Shown piece by piece: positions 23,637 to 34,435 of a stretch of DNA of 64,000 nucleotides; position 1 is the stretch's first letter; every line of letters begins with the position of its first letter. The notes below the pieces were generated by a model. That model saw nothing but the letters and a program-made list of their open reading frames with translations. It was not told where the DNA came from and did not search any database. The position numbers were made by a program, and so were the translations under genes. Location: assembly GCA_023548195.1 (NCBI GenBank), contig JAJHZJ010000532.1, positions 727,452-791,451 of the forward strand, given 5' to 3'. Source of the stretch: Bettongia penicillata ogilbyi. Taxonomy: Eukaryota; Chordata; Mammalia; Diprotodontia; Potoroidae.

Positions 23637-24089
23637 GTTCTCCTACAAGGAAAGCAACAAGTGCCGAAGACTCCTTGAAGAAGTAAGCTGTAACAAATAA
23701 CAACTCTAACCATATATCACAGTTAAATGACTTCCACAAAACAAGCTAAGCAGGTCAGAAGGTAGCTACCAGAAGAAGATCCCAGCTTTTCAAAAGGCAT
23801 GTATTACCACAAAACTCACTGAAGATTTCCAGGTATGATAGCATAAACAAATGTATCTTATAACCAAATTACCTAGGTATTTCAGGAATCATATGGTGAA
23901 ACACACACGTAAATTTTATTTTCATACAAACTAGAAAATAAAATGGATAACACTGGGAGGGGAGAACTCTTGTTATAATATCTTTTGTAAAAAAAAAATA
24001 GAGAGGTAATTTTTAGATTATTATAAAGCTCAAAATCATCATCATTGAAATGGACTAACTTTAGATTACATGATTTTTGAAAAACTATA
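23637..24089. other. No gene seen
   Basis: AT-rich; a minus-strand ORF here has no recognised domain. Confidence 0.5.
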
Positions 24090-24325
24090 TCCAGCCAGGT
24101 AACTGCAGTGGACAGAGCACTGGGTCTGGAGTCAAGAAGACTCATCTTCCTGAGTTCAAATCTGTCCTCAGATATTAGCTGTGTAACCTTGGACAAGTCA
24201 CTAACTCTATTGTTTCAGTTTCCTCACCTGTAAAATGAGCTGGAGAAGGAAATGGCAAACCACTCCAGTATCTGCCAAGAAAATCCCAAAGTGGGTCATG
24301 AAGTTGTTAGAAACAACTGAACAAT
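24090..24325 (+). mobile_element. Mar1-like CORE-SINE
   Basis: Sense copy: tRNA-like head (cagtggacagagcactgg, gagttcaaatct), core (ttggacaagtcac), middle (cctcacctgtaaaatgagct), then aatggcaaaccactccagta and the tail caactgaacaata. Confidence 0.88.
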
Positions 24326-24339
24326 AATCCATGTAACAC

Positions 24340-24860
24340 TAATCAGAGGAATCAGAGAATGAAAACCATAAAATTTCAAAGTTGGAAGGAGCCTCAGTAG
24401 ACAGCTAGTCGAAGATGGCTATAAAAGAAATCCCCATTATAACACAATTCAACAAGGTGTCATTCAGTCATTTCCTGAAGATATCTAAGGAGTGGAAGCC
24501 ATCACTATTGTCTCTCTAGGTAACTCATTACAAATTTAGACAACTGTAATAGGAAGTCTTTTCGGACAACGAAACGAAATTTGTCTTTGTAACTTCCATC
24601 CATTATTCCTGGTTCTCTGGAGTCAAACAAAACAAATCTTATCCCTCCTCCACATGAAAGTCTTCCAAATACTTGAAATAAGTTCCCGTGTCCCCAGAGT
24701 CTTCTTTCCTTCAGCTGACTTGTGTTCAGTTCCTTCTACTGATGCTCACATGGCATGGACTGAAAGCCCTTCACCATCCTAGTTGCTCTCCCCTGGACAC
24801 TCACAAGCTTATTAATCTCCTTCTTAATGAAATCAGACAAGAAAGGAGGACTGTGAGACT
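24340..24860 (+). mobile_element. L3/CR1 LINE fragment
   Basis: Old CR1-type sequence: aaagttggaaggagcctcag, ggaagtcttttcggacaacg, then a ctagttgctctcccctggac-like block. No intact frame. Confidence 0.55.
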
Positions 24861-24879
24861 ATCAAATTAAAAAAAAACA

Positions 24880-25060
24880 ACTGTCTGGTACTCTGGTGGT
24901 AACTGTTGTCCTCCTAATATAGTGAAAGCCATGGGGATTTGAGAGAACAGTTATAATTCCTGCTCTTCAACTAACTAGCTGTGTGACCATGGGCAAGTCA
25001 CTTTACCTCCCTATGCCTCAATTTTCTTTTCTATAAAATGAGGAAATTAAACCAGAACAA
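24880..25060 (+). mobile_element. MIR-type SINE
   Basis: Sense MIR core ctagctgtgtgaccatgggc followed by caatttt and ctataaaatgaggaaatt. Confidence 0.75.
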
Positions 25061-25689
25061 GGATTTCAACCCTCTTTCTGCCCCAAACATTCCTAGGTTC
25101 AGTTCTGAGCCATATATTCAATCCTCTTGCACTTTTTGCTCAGGTGACTATGTAATCAAATTACCAAATCTTGTTAAGGAAAAATATTCAGATAGTAATA
25201 CTACAAATAGATTCTATAAACTTCTAAATGAAAATGAAGTTGGAATGTGAAACCACTAGACAAAACAAACAAGACACAGTCTTCTTCCATCAGACATGCC
25301 ACATTCAGAAGTGAATTTGGTGGCACAAATGCTTTCTAGCAACTGAATAAGTTTGAGCCCGCTCTCCCCAGAGACAAGGGTGGTATAGGGGCTCAGGGAA
25401 AAATGGTCACATTTCTATATCAGTGACATGGCGGGGGAAGGTGGGGTGTAGAGGGGAACACTAACTGTAAGTGGTAATTTATATTAGAGAGAGCATACTA
25501 AAACAAGACTTGCACTAATGTCCTTAGAGAAAACACCAGAACTCACTAGGGCAAATCCCTACAATCCTGAGGAGATGATACAGCCTCTGAGGAGTTAATT
25601 GGACAATGATGGTAGGATTTAGGACAAGGACCCAAGAATTTATATAAACTACACTAATCTTATTAACCAGTATACTACCAGAGCCTTAA
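25061..25689. other. No gene seen
   Basis: Unique sequence with a G-rich patch near 25430-25460. No feature supported. Confidence 0.5.
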
Positions 25690-25785
25690 TCATGTTTCCT
25701 TCCATCTCTGTATCTCCCTGAATACTTAACATTATACTTTGTACAGAGGAGACATTTAATAAATGTTTGTTGATTTTGGAGCACC
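25690..25785 (+). mobile_element. L2 tail
   Basis: Short tail ending acatttaataaatgtttgtt. Confidence 0.65.
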
Positions 25786-25789
25786 TCCA

Positions 25790-26060
25790 AAGGATAATGA
25801 CCAGAATGATAATTTCACTTTGGTGAAAGGAAATGGGTCTCCTTAGTCCAGGGAAGACATGAGGACTCTCATTTAAGAACTTTGTATTTGAAGTATTTGA
25901 AGGACTATCTTATGGAGGAAGTTATTTGACTACTTGGCCTCAGAGGGTAAAAGTAAGAAGCTATAAAGAGGCATATTTAAGTGTATTGCATGGGAAAATT
26001 TCCCTATTAATTAGAACTGTCCAAAAGTAGAATGAGTTTCCCCACAAGGGCGGAATCCTT
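25790..26060 (+). mobile_element. L3/CR1 LINE 3' fragment
   Basis: Contains gtatttgaaggactatctta and aactgtccaaaagtagaatg, both also seen in diverged form at 49895-50225. Confidence 0.55.
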
Positions 26061-26660
26061 TCTTTATTTTAGCCTATTATACTTCTCTACTGATCCATCT
26101 AATAGATATAAGACATTTCAACACATGAATTAGCCATGTGACTTTTATTCTATATGGCTTTAAATTTTCAACTTTAAATTTCAAGTGTGGAGAATTTGAG
26201 GCCTATATTAAAGGTCGTAAGGCCAGCACCTGAGGTAACTAGAAAACCTTCCTCACTAAATGTGTTTTTCTTCCAGGTGCAGTATTACATTTAACTCAAT
26301 CCTCTCTCCTAACATTCCAGTCCTAGGCAACCTCTTCCTTAAGGACCAGTAAAAAGAATATCTTTTTTTTCTTTCTTTCATATCAAATTTTCAGTTGCTC
26401 TCAGAAGACAATCATCTGAGGGAGTGGTTATCAGTTGTACTCTTCTTTCCTCCAAGACAATCACTTTAGGAAGAGGTGGTTACATTTGAAAATCTAAAAA
26501 TCATTTAACACATAACTGTTAAAATCCATACTGGCATTATCCTTTACAAATGAGTGATACTGCTACCTGCCCACATATGTGTTTTATCTATTCATTCTGG
26601 TTGAGGTGTTTTTTTTCCTTTTGGGTAGCAATGCAAGAACAGAGGCATATGTCCCCTCCC
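26061..26660. other. No gene seen
   Basis: AT-rich. A short internal similarity (agacaatcatctgagggagt and agacaatcactttaggaaga, about 26407 and 26455) may be a degraded local duplication. Confidence 0.4.
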
Positions 26661-26664
26661 CATG

Positions 26665-27190
26665 TCCCTCAATAAACTCCAGTGATTCCCTTATCTCTTC
26701 CAGGATCAAACACAACATCTGCTTGATGCTCCAAGTTTCTTTATAATCTAGTTCCCTCCTACCTTTCCAGGTTTCTTACAGCTCATTCCCTACACAGTCT
26801 TCAATTCAGTGACACTGGCTTCCTGCATGTTCCACAAACATGACAATCCTCTCAGTCCCAGCCATTTTCTTGGCCATCCCCAGTGACGAGGTTATTCCTC
26901 TCCTTACCTCCTGTGCTCTGCCTACTGAGCTCCCTCGGTTCCTTTCAATCTCATCTTTGTAAAATCACTTCTTTGAGTGGAAGCCTTCCCTAACCCTTCT
27001 TAATTCTAGTGTCTTCCCTCTGTTAATTATTTCCTATTTGTCCTGTGTACAGTTTGTTTTGTATGCATTTGCTGGCACTCTCCCTCACTGGATTGTAAAC
27101 TCCTGGATGACAGTAATCCTTCTGACTTTTTTTTGTGTCCTCAGTGATTAAAGGTGCACTTAATACATCTTTATTGATTGATTCACTATT
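26665..27190 (+). mobile_element. L2 LINE 3' region
   Basis: Long sense L2 copy from aataaactccagtgattccc through ggaagccttccctaaccc to gattgtaaactcctggatga and tttattgattgattca. Confidence 0.85.
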
Positions 27191-28115
27191 CATGTATCAC
27201 AAGACTTTAAAATGTTAACTTGCTACATAGTGCAAACCTAAACTATAATTTAGGGAATGACTGGTGAGCACAGTAACTAAGACACAATTCCCTCATGACA
27301 CTGGTGCAACCAAAACAAAATTAACACCCAAAATACAAGCCACGTTACAAGGGGGAAAAAGTGGGCAGATTATGTAGCACGGATAACATATGGACCACAA
27401 GAAGGATTCCATGAAACCACAAAAATCTAACTGGGAGGATGAAAATTCAGTGAAACATGCAAAGGGTCAGGCTATTTGAGTAAGTTTATTTTGTCATTCA
27501 ATGGATCTACACTCTGCCCTTAAATGGCAGCCTCAAATAAAAATGTTATAGTTAAGGAAGATGCAGTAGAAATCATGATACATGCTAAGGAAATATCTTT
27601 GCCCAGGGTATTTAGAGTTTCTACATTAATGCAGCCATGCATTTCTTTAACATCTCATCTATGTTGGAGCCAAGAGATTACGGTTCTTGTCTACTTGGTA
27701 ACTAAAGAGTGTGCTGGGATTTGTAATAATCTGTTGTTAGGAATTACTGAGGAGAGCTATGTTCTAATTAATTATTGGTGGCTACTTATCCACAGTCACA
27801 AAATTTTGAAAATGTCATTATTTTTCAACGTTTATTATCAATTATTTGTAAACACAACCCACTTGACCTTTGCTCTCAAATCCTGTCTATCAAGTACCAA
27901 TGCTTTGACATCACAAATGCCAAAAACAAGTCAAAGCCCCATAATACTTTTACCACACTTCAAAAGAGTCATCAATACTTTTGTCCTGTAAAAAGGAAAT
28001 GACATATTGATTTCAAAATTTGCTATCTTAAAAACAATTTTTAAAATTTGCCAGTCATTAATTAGTTACTGGATAAAGTTATCTCATATAATGAAAGAAT
28101 GGAAATGCAAAAGTC
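27191..28115. other. No gene called; holds an unexplained 155-codon ORF
   Basis: The plus-strand frame 27524-27991 (ATG in ctcttaaATGGCAGCC context, stop TAA) is the longest open frame outside repeats and GC-rich DNA. The product has Cys, Ile and Leu-rich stretches and no motif that I recognise. I do not see splice signals or codon bias that would make it a gene. Confidence 0.3.
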
Positions 28116-28119
28116 ACCT

Positions 28120-28180
28120 TTTCTGAAAGACCTGGCTTCAAGTACTGCCTCTGAGAGATACTAGCTATCCAACTATAAGC
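28120..28180 (+). mobile_element. MIR-type SINE head fragment
   Basis: gacctggcttcaagtactgc and ctagctatccaac resemble the MIR head; cut off by the L2 that follows. Confidence 0.45.
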
Positions 28181-28184
28181 AAGC

Positions 28185-28500
28185 CAATCAGTCAATTAAA
28201 CACTTATTAAGCACCTCCTATGTGCAAGGCACAGTGCTAAACCCTTGGGGAAAGAAAAAGAGGCTTCAAGGAGCTTACAATCCAATGGGGAAAACAATAT
28301 GCAAACAAATATATACAAAGCAAGCAGTATACAGAATACATAAGAAGTCATTAAAAGAGAAAAAAGTATTGGAATTAAAAAGGGATTATAGAGATCTTCA
28401 GATAGAAGGCTCGATTATAGTTGGGACTTAAAGGAAGACAAGGATGTCCACAGTGGGAGAAGAGGGCAGCATGAGGGACAGTCAGAAAAAAAATACCCAG
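28185..28500 (-). mobile_element. L2 LINE 3' end
   Basis: Reverse L2 tail: cacttattaagcacctccta, gtgcaaggcacagtgctaaa, aaggagcttacaatccaatg. Confidence 0.82.
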
Positions 28501-28880
28501 AGCCCAGAAACATATAAAGAACTATGTACAAACAAGTTATATAAAGATAAATATTTGGAAGTCACCTTTTAAATTACAGATATATGCTAAATAGATGGAG
28601 TGAGTTATCACATCAGTTCTTCACAGGGATGAAATCTCAGATCCAGATGGAAGACAAGTCAACAGAATAAGCTCATAAAGGGCAGGGAATGGATGATTCA
28701 ATGTCAACCCTATACTTCAAGGATCTGGCACAGCAGGAAACGTCTATGGAATTTTAAGTGCATTAACTTCCTCCCATGCCACACTTACTCCCTTCCCCAC
28801 CTTAGAATCATTGCATGATCCATTTCATAAGCCTTGAATGTGCTCTCCTCACATCCAGCACTGCCCAACTGGAACTGGCC
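28501..28880. other. No gene seen
   Basis: Unique or too decayed to name. Confidence 0.45.
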
Positions 28881-28884
28881 AGTT

Positions 28885-29210
28885 GGGTCCCCACTGGGGC
28901 AGCTACTGCTTCTCACAAATTGCTGTTTGTCCTTCCTTTGGGAAGAACACCAGTGACATCATGAGGATGGTGTCACCAATGACATCATGAGGATTTGTGC
29001 AAGAACTGGATTTAAGTTAGGCAGAACTGCAGAATCACCAGCCTCACTTTCTCCTCCAGAGCCATCTGGGTCCAATGGCAAAACACAGATCAAGACAACT
29101 GGAAATGGCCCAGAATGCAGTGGGAGACCTTGGACTTTTTAAACTAAGAGATCTCAAGTTGTCTGAGGCAACACCCATGTAGTGATTTAGGCTAGGTAAG
29201 AAGTAAGGCA
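28885..29210 (+). mobile_element. RTE-type LINE or RTE-SINE 3' part, left
   Basis: Contains tgctgtttgtccttcctttg, gtgacatcatgagga (repeated) and ctcctccagagccatctggg, which also occur in diverged form at 54580-54780 and 55605-55785. The HAL1-like copy F interrupts it at 29210 and it seems to resume at 31683. Confidence 0.65.
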
Positions 29211-31682
29211 GGGGGCAGAACCAAGATAGCAGAGTAACAGCAGGGACGTTCATGAGCACTGCCCCCAAATCCAGCCAAATACCTGTAAAAAAAAAAAAAA
29301 AGACTCTAAACAAATTCTGGAACTGCAGAACCCACAGAATGACAAAGTGAAGCAAATATCCAGCCCAAGACAGCCTGGAAGGTCTCCAGGAGCTGTATAT
29401 CGCACTACGCTGGGAACAGAGCACAGGCTGGCACAGATAGGACTTGAGCAGGCCTTGGGCAGACTAAATCTCTCACACTTGTAGTGGTTTCTAGACTTCA
29501 TGACCTTAAAACTCTGAAGATAAATTGGAAGGTAAGTGGGAAAAGTCTGTAGGACTAGTGCAGGAGAGTGGAGTACTCTGGCCCTGGTCCCAGGGCAGCT
29601 TAGGGGGAAGGAACCCACAGCAGCAGCAGGGCCAGCTGCAACCACTGTTTCTAGAGCTCTAGGCCCACAGGCAAATAAATGGCTAGGAAAACGAGCAAAA
29701 ACTGGAAAAAGAATCAGACTATAGAATCTTACCTTGTTAACAAGAAAGACCAAAACATGCAAACAGAAGACAACAAAGTCAAAGCTCCTCCATCCAAAGT
29801 TTCCAAGAAAAATATGAACTGGTCTCAGACCATGGAAGAATTCAAAAAGGATTTTGAAAATCAAAAGAAATAGAGCAAAAATTGGGAAGATACAAGAAAA
29901 TCATGAAAAACGAATCAACTGCTTGCTAAAGGAGACCCCAAAAAATGCTGAAGAAAATAATACTTTAAAAAACAGACTAACCAAAATGGCAAGCGATCCA
30001 AAAAGTCAATTAGGAGAATGATCTAAAAAGCAGAATTGGCCAGATGGAAAAGGAGATCCAAAAGCTCACTGAAGAAAATAATTTCTTAAAGATTAGAATG
30101 GAATAGATGGAAGCTAATGACTTTATGAAAAATCAAAAAATCATAAAACAAAACCAAAGGAATGAAAAAATAGAAGACAATGTGAAATATCTAATTAGAA
30201 AAACAACTGACCTGAAAAACAGATCCAGGAGAGACAATTTAAAAATTATGGGACTACCTGAAAGCCACGATCAAAAGAAGAGCCTAGACATCATCTTTCA
30301 TGAAATTATCAAGGTAAACTGCCCTGATATTCTAGAACCAGACGGCAAAACAAATATTGAAAGAATCTACTGATCACCTCCGAAAAGAAAAACTCCTAGG
30401 AATATTGTAGCCAAATTCCAGAGTTCCTAGGTCAAGGAGAAAATATTGCAAGCAGTCAGAAAGAAATAATTCAAGTATTGTGGAAATACAATCAGGATAA
30501 CACAAGATCTAACAACTTCTACATTAAGTGATCAAAGGGCTTGGAATAAAATATTCCAGAAGTCAAAGGAGCTAGGATTAAAACCAAGAATCACCTACCC
30601 AGCAAAACTGAGTACAATTCCTCAAGGGAAAAAATAGTCATTCAATGTTGTAGAGGACTTTCAAGCATTCTTGATGAAAAAACCAGAGCTGAAAAGAAAA
30701 CCTGACTTTCAAACACAAGAATCAAGAAAAGCATGAAAAGGTAAACAGGAAAGAAAAATCATTAGGGACTTACCAAAGTTGAACTGTTTACATTCCTGCA
30801 TGGAAAGATAACATTTGTAACTCTTGAGACTTTTCTCAGTATTTGGGTAGTTGGAGGGATTATATACATATATATACACAGAGAGCCACAGGGTGAGCTG
30901 AATAGGAAGGGATGATATCTAAAAAAATAAAACTAAGGGGTGAGAGAGGAATATATTGGGAGAAGAAAGGGAGAAACGGAATGGAACAAATTATCTCTCA
31001 TAAAAGAGGCAAGAAAAATCTTTTTCAATGGAGGGAAAAAGTGAAGCTTACTCTCATCACATTTGGCATAAGGAGGGAATAACATGCACACTCAATTTGG
31101 TATGAAAATCTGTCTTACACTACAGAAAAGTAGTGGAGAAGGGAATATGAAGGGTGGGGTGGAATGATAGAAGGGAGGGCACATGGGAGAAGGGAGTAAT
31201 TAGCAGTAAACACTTTGGGGATGGACAAGGTCAAAAGTCAGACTAGAATAAATGAGGACAGGATAGGATGGAGGGAAATATAGTTAGTCTTTCACAACAC
31301 GACTATTATGGAAGTGTTTTGCATCACTACACATGTATAACCTATATTGAACTGCTTGCCTTTCTCAGTGGGGATGGGTGGAGAAGGAGGAAGGGAGAGA
31401 AGTTGGAACTCAAAGTTTTAAAAATGAATGTTAAAAATTGTTTTTAAAGTCAACTGTAAAATAAGAAGTACAGGTAATGGAGTACAGAAATCTATCTTGC
31501 CCCACAAGTAAATAGAGGAGATGGGGATTAGGGAAGGGAGGGGTGTGAGGAGGACAGAAGGGGTAATCGTTATGCACAGTGACTTGGGGTGGGGAAGGGG
31601 AAGATGGGGAGAAAATCTGGAACTCAAAATCTTGTGAAAATGAAGGTTGAAAACTAAAAATAAATAATTTTTTTAAAAAAAG
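29211..31682 (+). mobile_element. HAL1-like element, copy F
   Basis: Older full-length or nearly full-length copy. It starts ggggcagaaccaagatagca, followed by a diverged 5'UTR with a long A run at about 29287-29301. Then come ORF1, a short TA/CA microsatellite and a purine-rich 3'UTR ending ttgaaaactaaaaataaata plus A-rich tail. Flanked by agaagtaaggca (29199-29210) and agaaataaggca (31683-31694), a 12-bp duplication with one mismatch. No ORF2. Confidence 0.85.
29679..30743 (+). pseudogene. L1-type ORF1 remnant, copy F
   Basis: ATG at 29679 gives MARKTSKNWKKNQ, related to the MPRKGKKNK start of copy B. It is open to about 29873 and then broken. The RRM-like part is readable at 30107-30373 (RRDNLKIMGLPESHDQ). 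The C-terminal domain is decayed over about 30380-30740. It lacks the acidic block seen near the start in B and C. Confidence 0.8.
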
Positions 31683-31815
31683 AGAAATAAGGCAAAAAAC
31701 GTCTTTACTGACTAAAACAACCCACAAAACACAATGAAGAAAGAAAAAAGATCTTTGCCAACAAAAACCCACAGAGAGAGCGGTCCACAGAGTCACAAAT
31801 AGCTGGACACAGTTA
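31683..31815 (+). mobile_element. RTE or SINE remnant, right of copy F
   Basis: Begins with the duplicated agaaataaggca and includes agtcacaaatagctggacac followed by a caac end, resembling the end of Mar1-type SINEs. Confidence 0.45.
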
Positions 31816-31819
31816 AACA

Positions 31820-31925
31820 ACATAGCACAGGCTCCTTGAAGGCAGGGGTGTTCTATTTTTGTCTTTGTATCCCCATCCTAGCACAGTTCTTGGCATGTTC
31901 CTTAAGTGCTTGATTCATAAATTGA
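31820..31925 (+). mobile_element. L2 tail
   Basis: ggctccttgaaggcaggggt, ctttgtatccccatcctagc, cacagttcttggcatg. Confidence 0.85.
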
Positions 31926-32532
31926 GACCACTATAAAAGGGACTGCATTATCCCTTCTGAGTATTTTCAATCCATCTTATACTCCAAAAGTGTTGTAGTT
32001 CGGCCTAAAACAATCCTCCCTAGCCTTAATTTCAACATGAATACATGCCAGGCACCAAGCCCTGACCAACCTTCTACCCAGTCTACTTGTGCCTGAGCTG
32101 CCACAGAGCCTGCCTACATCCTATCGGTCACACCGCACAACTAACGCCCAATTTATCATCGCCAAAATCAGTGTGTGTAAATAAAGAACTTCATCTCAAA
32201 GCGGAAAACACAGCCTGAGACGCTGGACAGATGGGGCACTGGCTCCCGGCTCCCGCTCTGACAGAACGGGGCGGTAAGACAACGGCACCTCTTCTCTCCT
32301 CCGCTAAGCCGCGAGCTGACCGAAGGCTGGCCCCGAGGAGCTGCACAGCGGGGCACAGCGCGGGAACCGACGGAAGGACGAGTCTGGGGGCGCCGTGGGG
32401 TGAAGCCCCAAGTCCTCCAGGCTCCAGCGCGGAGGGGAGCCGCCCCTCGCCACAACTTTCTGCCCAGTCCCCAACCATCAGGCACGTGCAGGCCCTCAGG
32501 GGCCCGGGCCGGAAGAGGCGGGCTCCAGGCTC

Positions 32533-32598
32533 GGGCCAGCCCCGCCCCCGGGCCAGCCCCGCCCCCCGGGCCTCCAGAGCGCCGGGCCTCCAGAGCGC
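32533..32598. repeat. Two abutting exact tandem duplications
   Basis: gggccagccccgccccc occurs twice (32533-32549, 32550-32566). Directly after it cgggcctccagagcgc occurs twice (32567-32582, 32583-32598). The first unit includes a GC-box core (CCCCGCCCC). Confidence 0.9.
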
Positions 32599-32686
32599 CG
32601 GGCCCGGGTCTTGGAGGGAGGAGGATGCGCGGCCCCTCCCAGGCCCCCAGCCTCGGGCCTAGCGCCTCGGGTTCGCCCCCGCAGGA

Positions 32687-32711
32687 GGGCAGGGGCGGGG
32701 AAGCCCAGGGG
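32687..32711 (+). other. Possible G-quadruplex motif
   Basis: Four G runs of three or more with short loops (GGG-CA-GGGG-C-GGGG, a seven-base loop, then GGGG). It lies just inside TBCA intron 1, on the strand opposite the transcript sense. Confidence 0.5.
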
Positions 32712-32832
32712 TGCGGCCGGACTCCATCCCGTCCCCGCCCCTCGGCCCGCGGCCCGGCAGCTAAGATGTGCCGAGGCTCGGGGTGCGGCCTCCCCCGGGC
32801 CGAGCCGCCCCGGCCGTGACGGAAGCACTCAC

Positions 32833-32885
32833 CGCTTCACGACGCCCGTTTTGATCTTGATCTGCCTCACGCGAGGATCAGCCAT
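32833..32885 (-). CDS. TBCA: Tubulin-folding cofactor A, exon 1 (partial CDS)
   Basis: The minus strand reads ATG at 32885-32883 and encodes MADPRVRQIKIKTGVVK plus two bases (CG) of an Arg codon. It then meets GTGAGT at 32832-32827, a good splice donor. The residues match the start of vertebrate TBCA, a small (about 108-residue) three-helix protein that captures quasi-native beta-tubulin released from the CCT chaperonin and passes it on in the cytosolic tubulin-folding pathway. The start is the first in-frame Met of the known family and lies in a CpG island. Upstream in-frame codons on the same strand are GC-rich 5'UTR. The remaining exons would lie further left on this strand; I could not find them in the window, so intron 1 may exceed 32 kb. 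The gene has processed pseudogenes in some mammals, but the intact donor and CpG island argue for the real locus. Confidence 0.9.
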
Positions 32886-33110
32886 GGTCCCCCACTGAGC
32901 GCGGCTGGCGGAAAGACGGCGAAAAGTCGGGACTCTGAGGGGAGGAGACCGAGCACGCTGAAACCGGTTATGTCCGCTAAGCCGTGGGAGGCCCCGTGCG
33001 CATGCGCTGGCCCGGGCGCGGCCCGAGCGCGCTCTCTGCGGGGCCCCTCCTCTTTCCTTACCGCTTCCCCGCCCCCTCTGCCATGACCAATGGGAGCTCG
33101 GGGGCGGGTG
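32886..33110 (-). promoter_or_regulatory. TBCA: TBCA 5'UTR and proximal promoter
   Basis: Upstream of the start codon there is TGCGCATGCGCT at 32997-33008, a close match to the NRF1 palindrome. CCAAT occurs at 33087-33091 in accaatggga (NF-Y type; inverted relative to TBCA). A GC box GGGGCGGG is at 33101-33108. I see no TATA box. This is the usual makeup of a housekeeping promoter. The transcription start cannot be placed exactly; I infer it lies between the start codon and the NRF1 site. Confidence 0.65.
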
Positions 33111-33329
33111 GAGCCGCCGGTCCGGCCCTGCCCCCCTCGGTAGCCCGTCCTCTCTCTGCTCAGGTGGAGCGCTCTGCGCAGCGTGGGGCAGGCCGAGCTC
33201 GGGGTTGGCACGTCGCGCTGTGGGCGGCACGGAGCAGCGTAGAAAGTCATTTAATTTAATAATGACTTACATTTTCAGGGTCTGGGGACCAGTGGCGCTG
33301 GATGCATTTTCATATACTCAATCAATTAT

Positions 33330-33900
33330 TTGACTGTTTACTATTGTTTATGCGATTATTTATAAGATATACTATGTATAGTACATCGTATGCAATACCA
33401 TATACTATAGTATTCTATATTGTATGGTATATACTGTATGAAGTTATGGTAGACTATATACCAGCCCAGATTGTACTATAAATAATTATATACTGTGCAG
33501 TTATACTATATGGTATACTCCATATTTTAGTATTATTTATATAGTATATACTATATATTATATATACTTAGAGGATCTGCTTTACTGTATGTCATTTATA
33601 TAGTGTACATGTATGTATGAATGTAGTGTATATCTATTTTCCATGTGCGTATAAGTACATGTAGTATATATATATGTGTGGTATATGTAGTATATATAGA
33701 CACATAGAGTATGTGTTTACATACTCTATGTGTCTATAGCATATTTTTTATATTGTATATGCATATGTGTACATATGGAGTATATATACTATATATACTT
33801 TTACATAGTATATATCAAATAATGGTAGTTTATTAACTATAAGTAGGTGAATAGTGTATCCTACATTTACTATATAACTATAACTATTAAACTATCTTTA
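33330..33900. repeat. AT-rich, TATAC/GTATA-rich dyad tract
   Basis: About 570 bp with many overlapping short palindromes of TATAC, GTATA, ACTATA and TGTATA. It starts about 80 bp past the edge of the CpG island. Not a simple microsatellite. It contains the 20-bp hairpin listed next. Confidence 0.8.
33695..33738. repeat. Perfect 20-bp inverted repeat with 4-base loop
   Basis: Arm tatagacacatagagtatgt (33695-33714), loop gttt (33715-33718), exact complement at 33719-33738. It could extrude as a cruciform or form a hairpin. Confidence 0.95.
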
Positions 33901-34435
33901 ATTAAATACATATTTATTAAGCACCTACTATGTACCAGACATTGTGCTAAGTTCTGGGGATACAAAAAGAGTCAAAAGATGTCCTTACTCTCAAGGAGCT
34001 TACAGTCTAATGGGGGGGAACATGCAAACAAATATATATAAAGCAAGCTATATACAGGACAAATAGGAAATAATTAACAGAAGGAAGGCCATGGAATTAC
34101 AAGGGGATTGGGGAAGGCTTCTGGCAGAAAGTGAGATTTTAATTGGGACTTCAAAGAAGTTGGAGAGTTCAGTAAGCAGAATGGGGAGGACTAATATGGG
34201 GGTGGGGGAAGCGGAGCAGCCAGAGAGAATGCCTAGAACTGACATGTGGGATGTCTTGTTCCTGAAACAGTAAAAAGGCCAGTGTCATGGGATCAAAGAG
34301 CCCCTACTGGTGAGTAAGGTAAGAAAAGCAGGAGGAGACAAGGTTGTGAAGAGCTTTAAATGCCATCCAGAGCATTTTGGTTTTGCTCCTGGAGGCAATA
34401 AGAAGCCACTAAAGTTTATTGAGTAGACAGCCATA
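33900..34435 (-). mobile_element. L2 LINE 3' region
   Basis: Reverse L2: tattaagcacctactatgta, attgtgctaagttctgggga, caaggagcttacagtctaat, then gaagagctttaaatgccatc and ggcaataagaagccact. The open frame at 34091-34273 is not a gene. Confidence 0.82.

Larger units (their letters stand above)
32230..33250. promoter_or_regulatory. CpG island over TBCA exon 1
   Basis: About 1 kb of GC-rich, CpG-dense sequence in an otherwise AT-rich region with few CpGs. It spans the first coding exon of TBCA and the start of its intron. Long overlapping ORFs on both strands here are products of GC richness. The dense, undecayed CpGs suggest germline-unmethylated promoter DNA. Confidence 0.9.

Noticed and set aside
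32168..33259. Many overlapping ORFs of 90-140 codons on both strands
   Set aside because: CpG island composition suppresses stops. Only the short TBCA exon within 32833-32885 matches a known protein.
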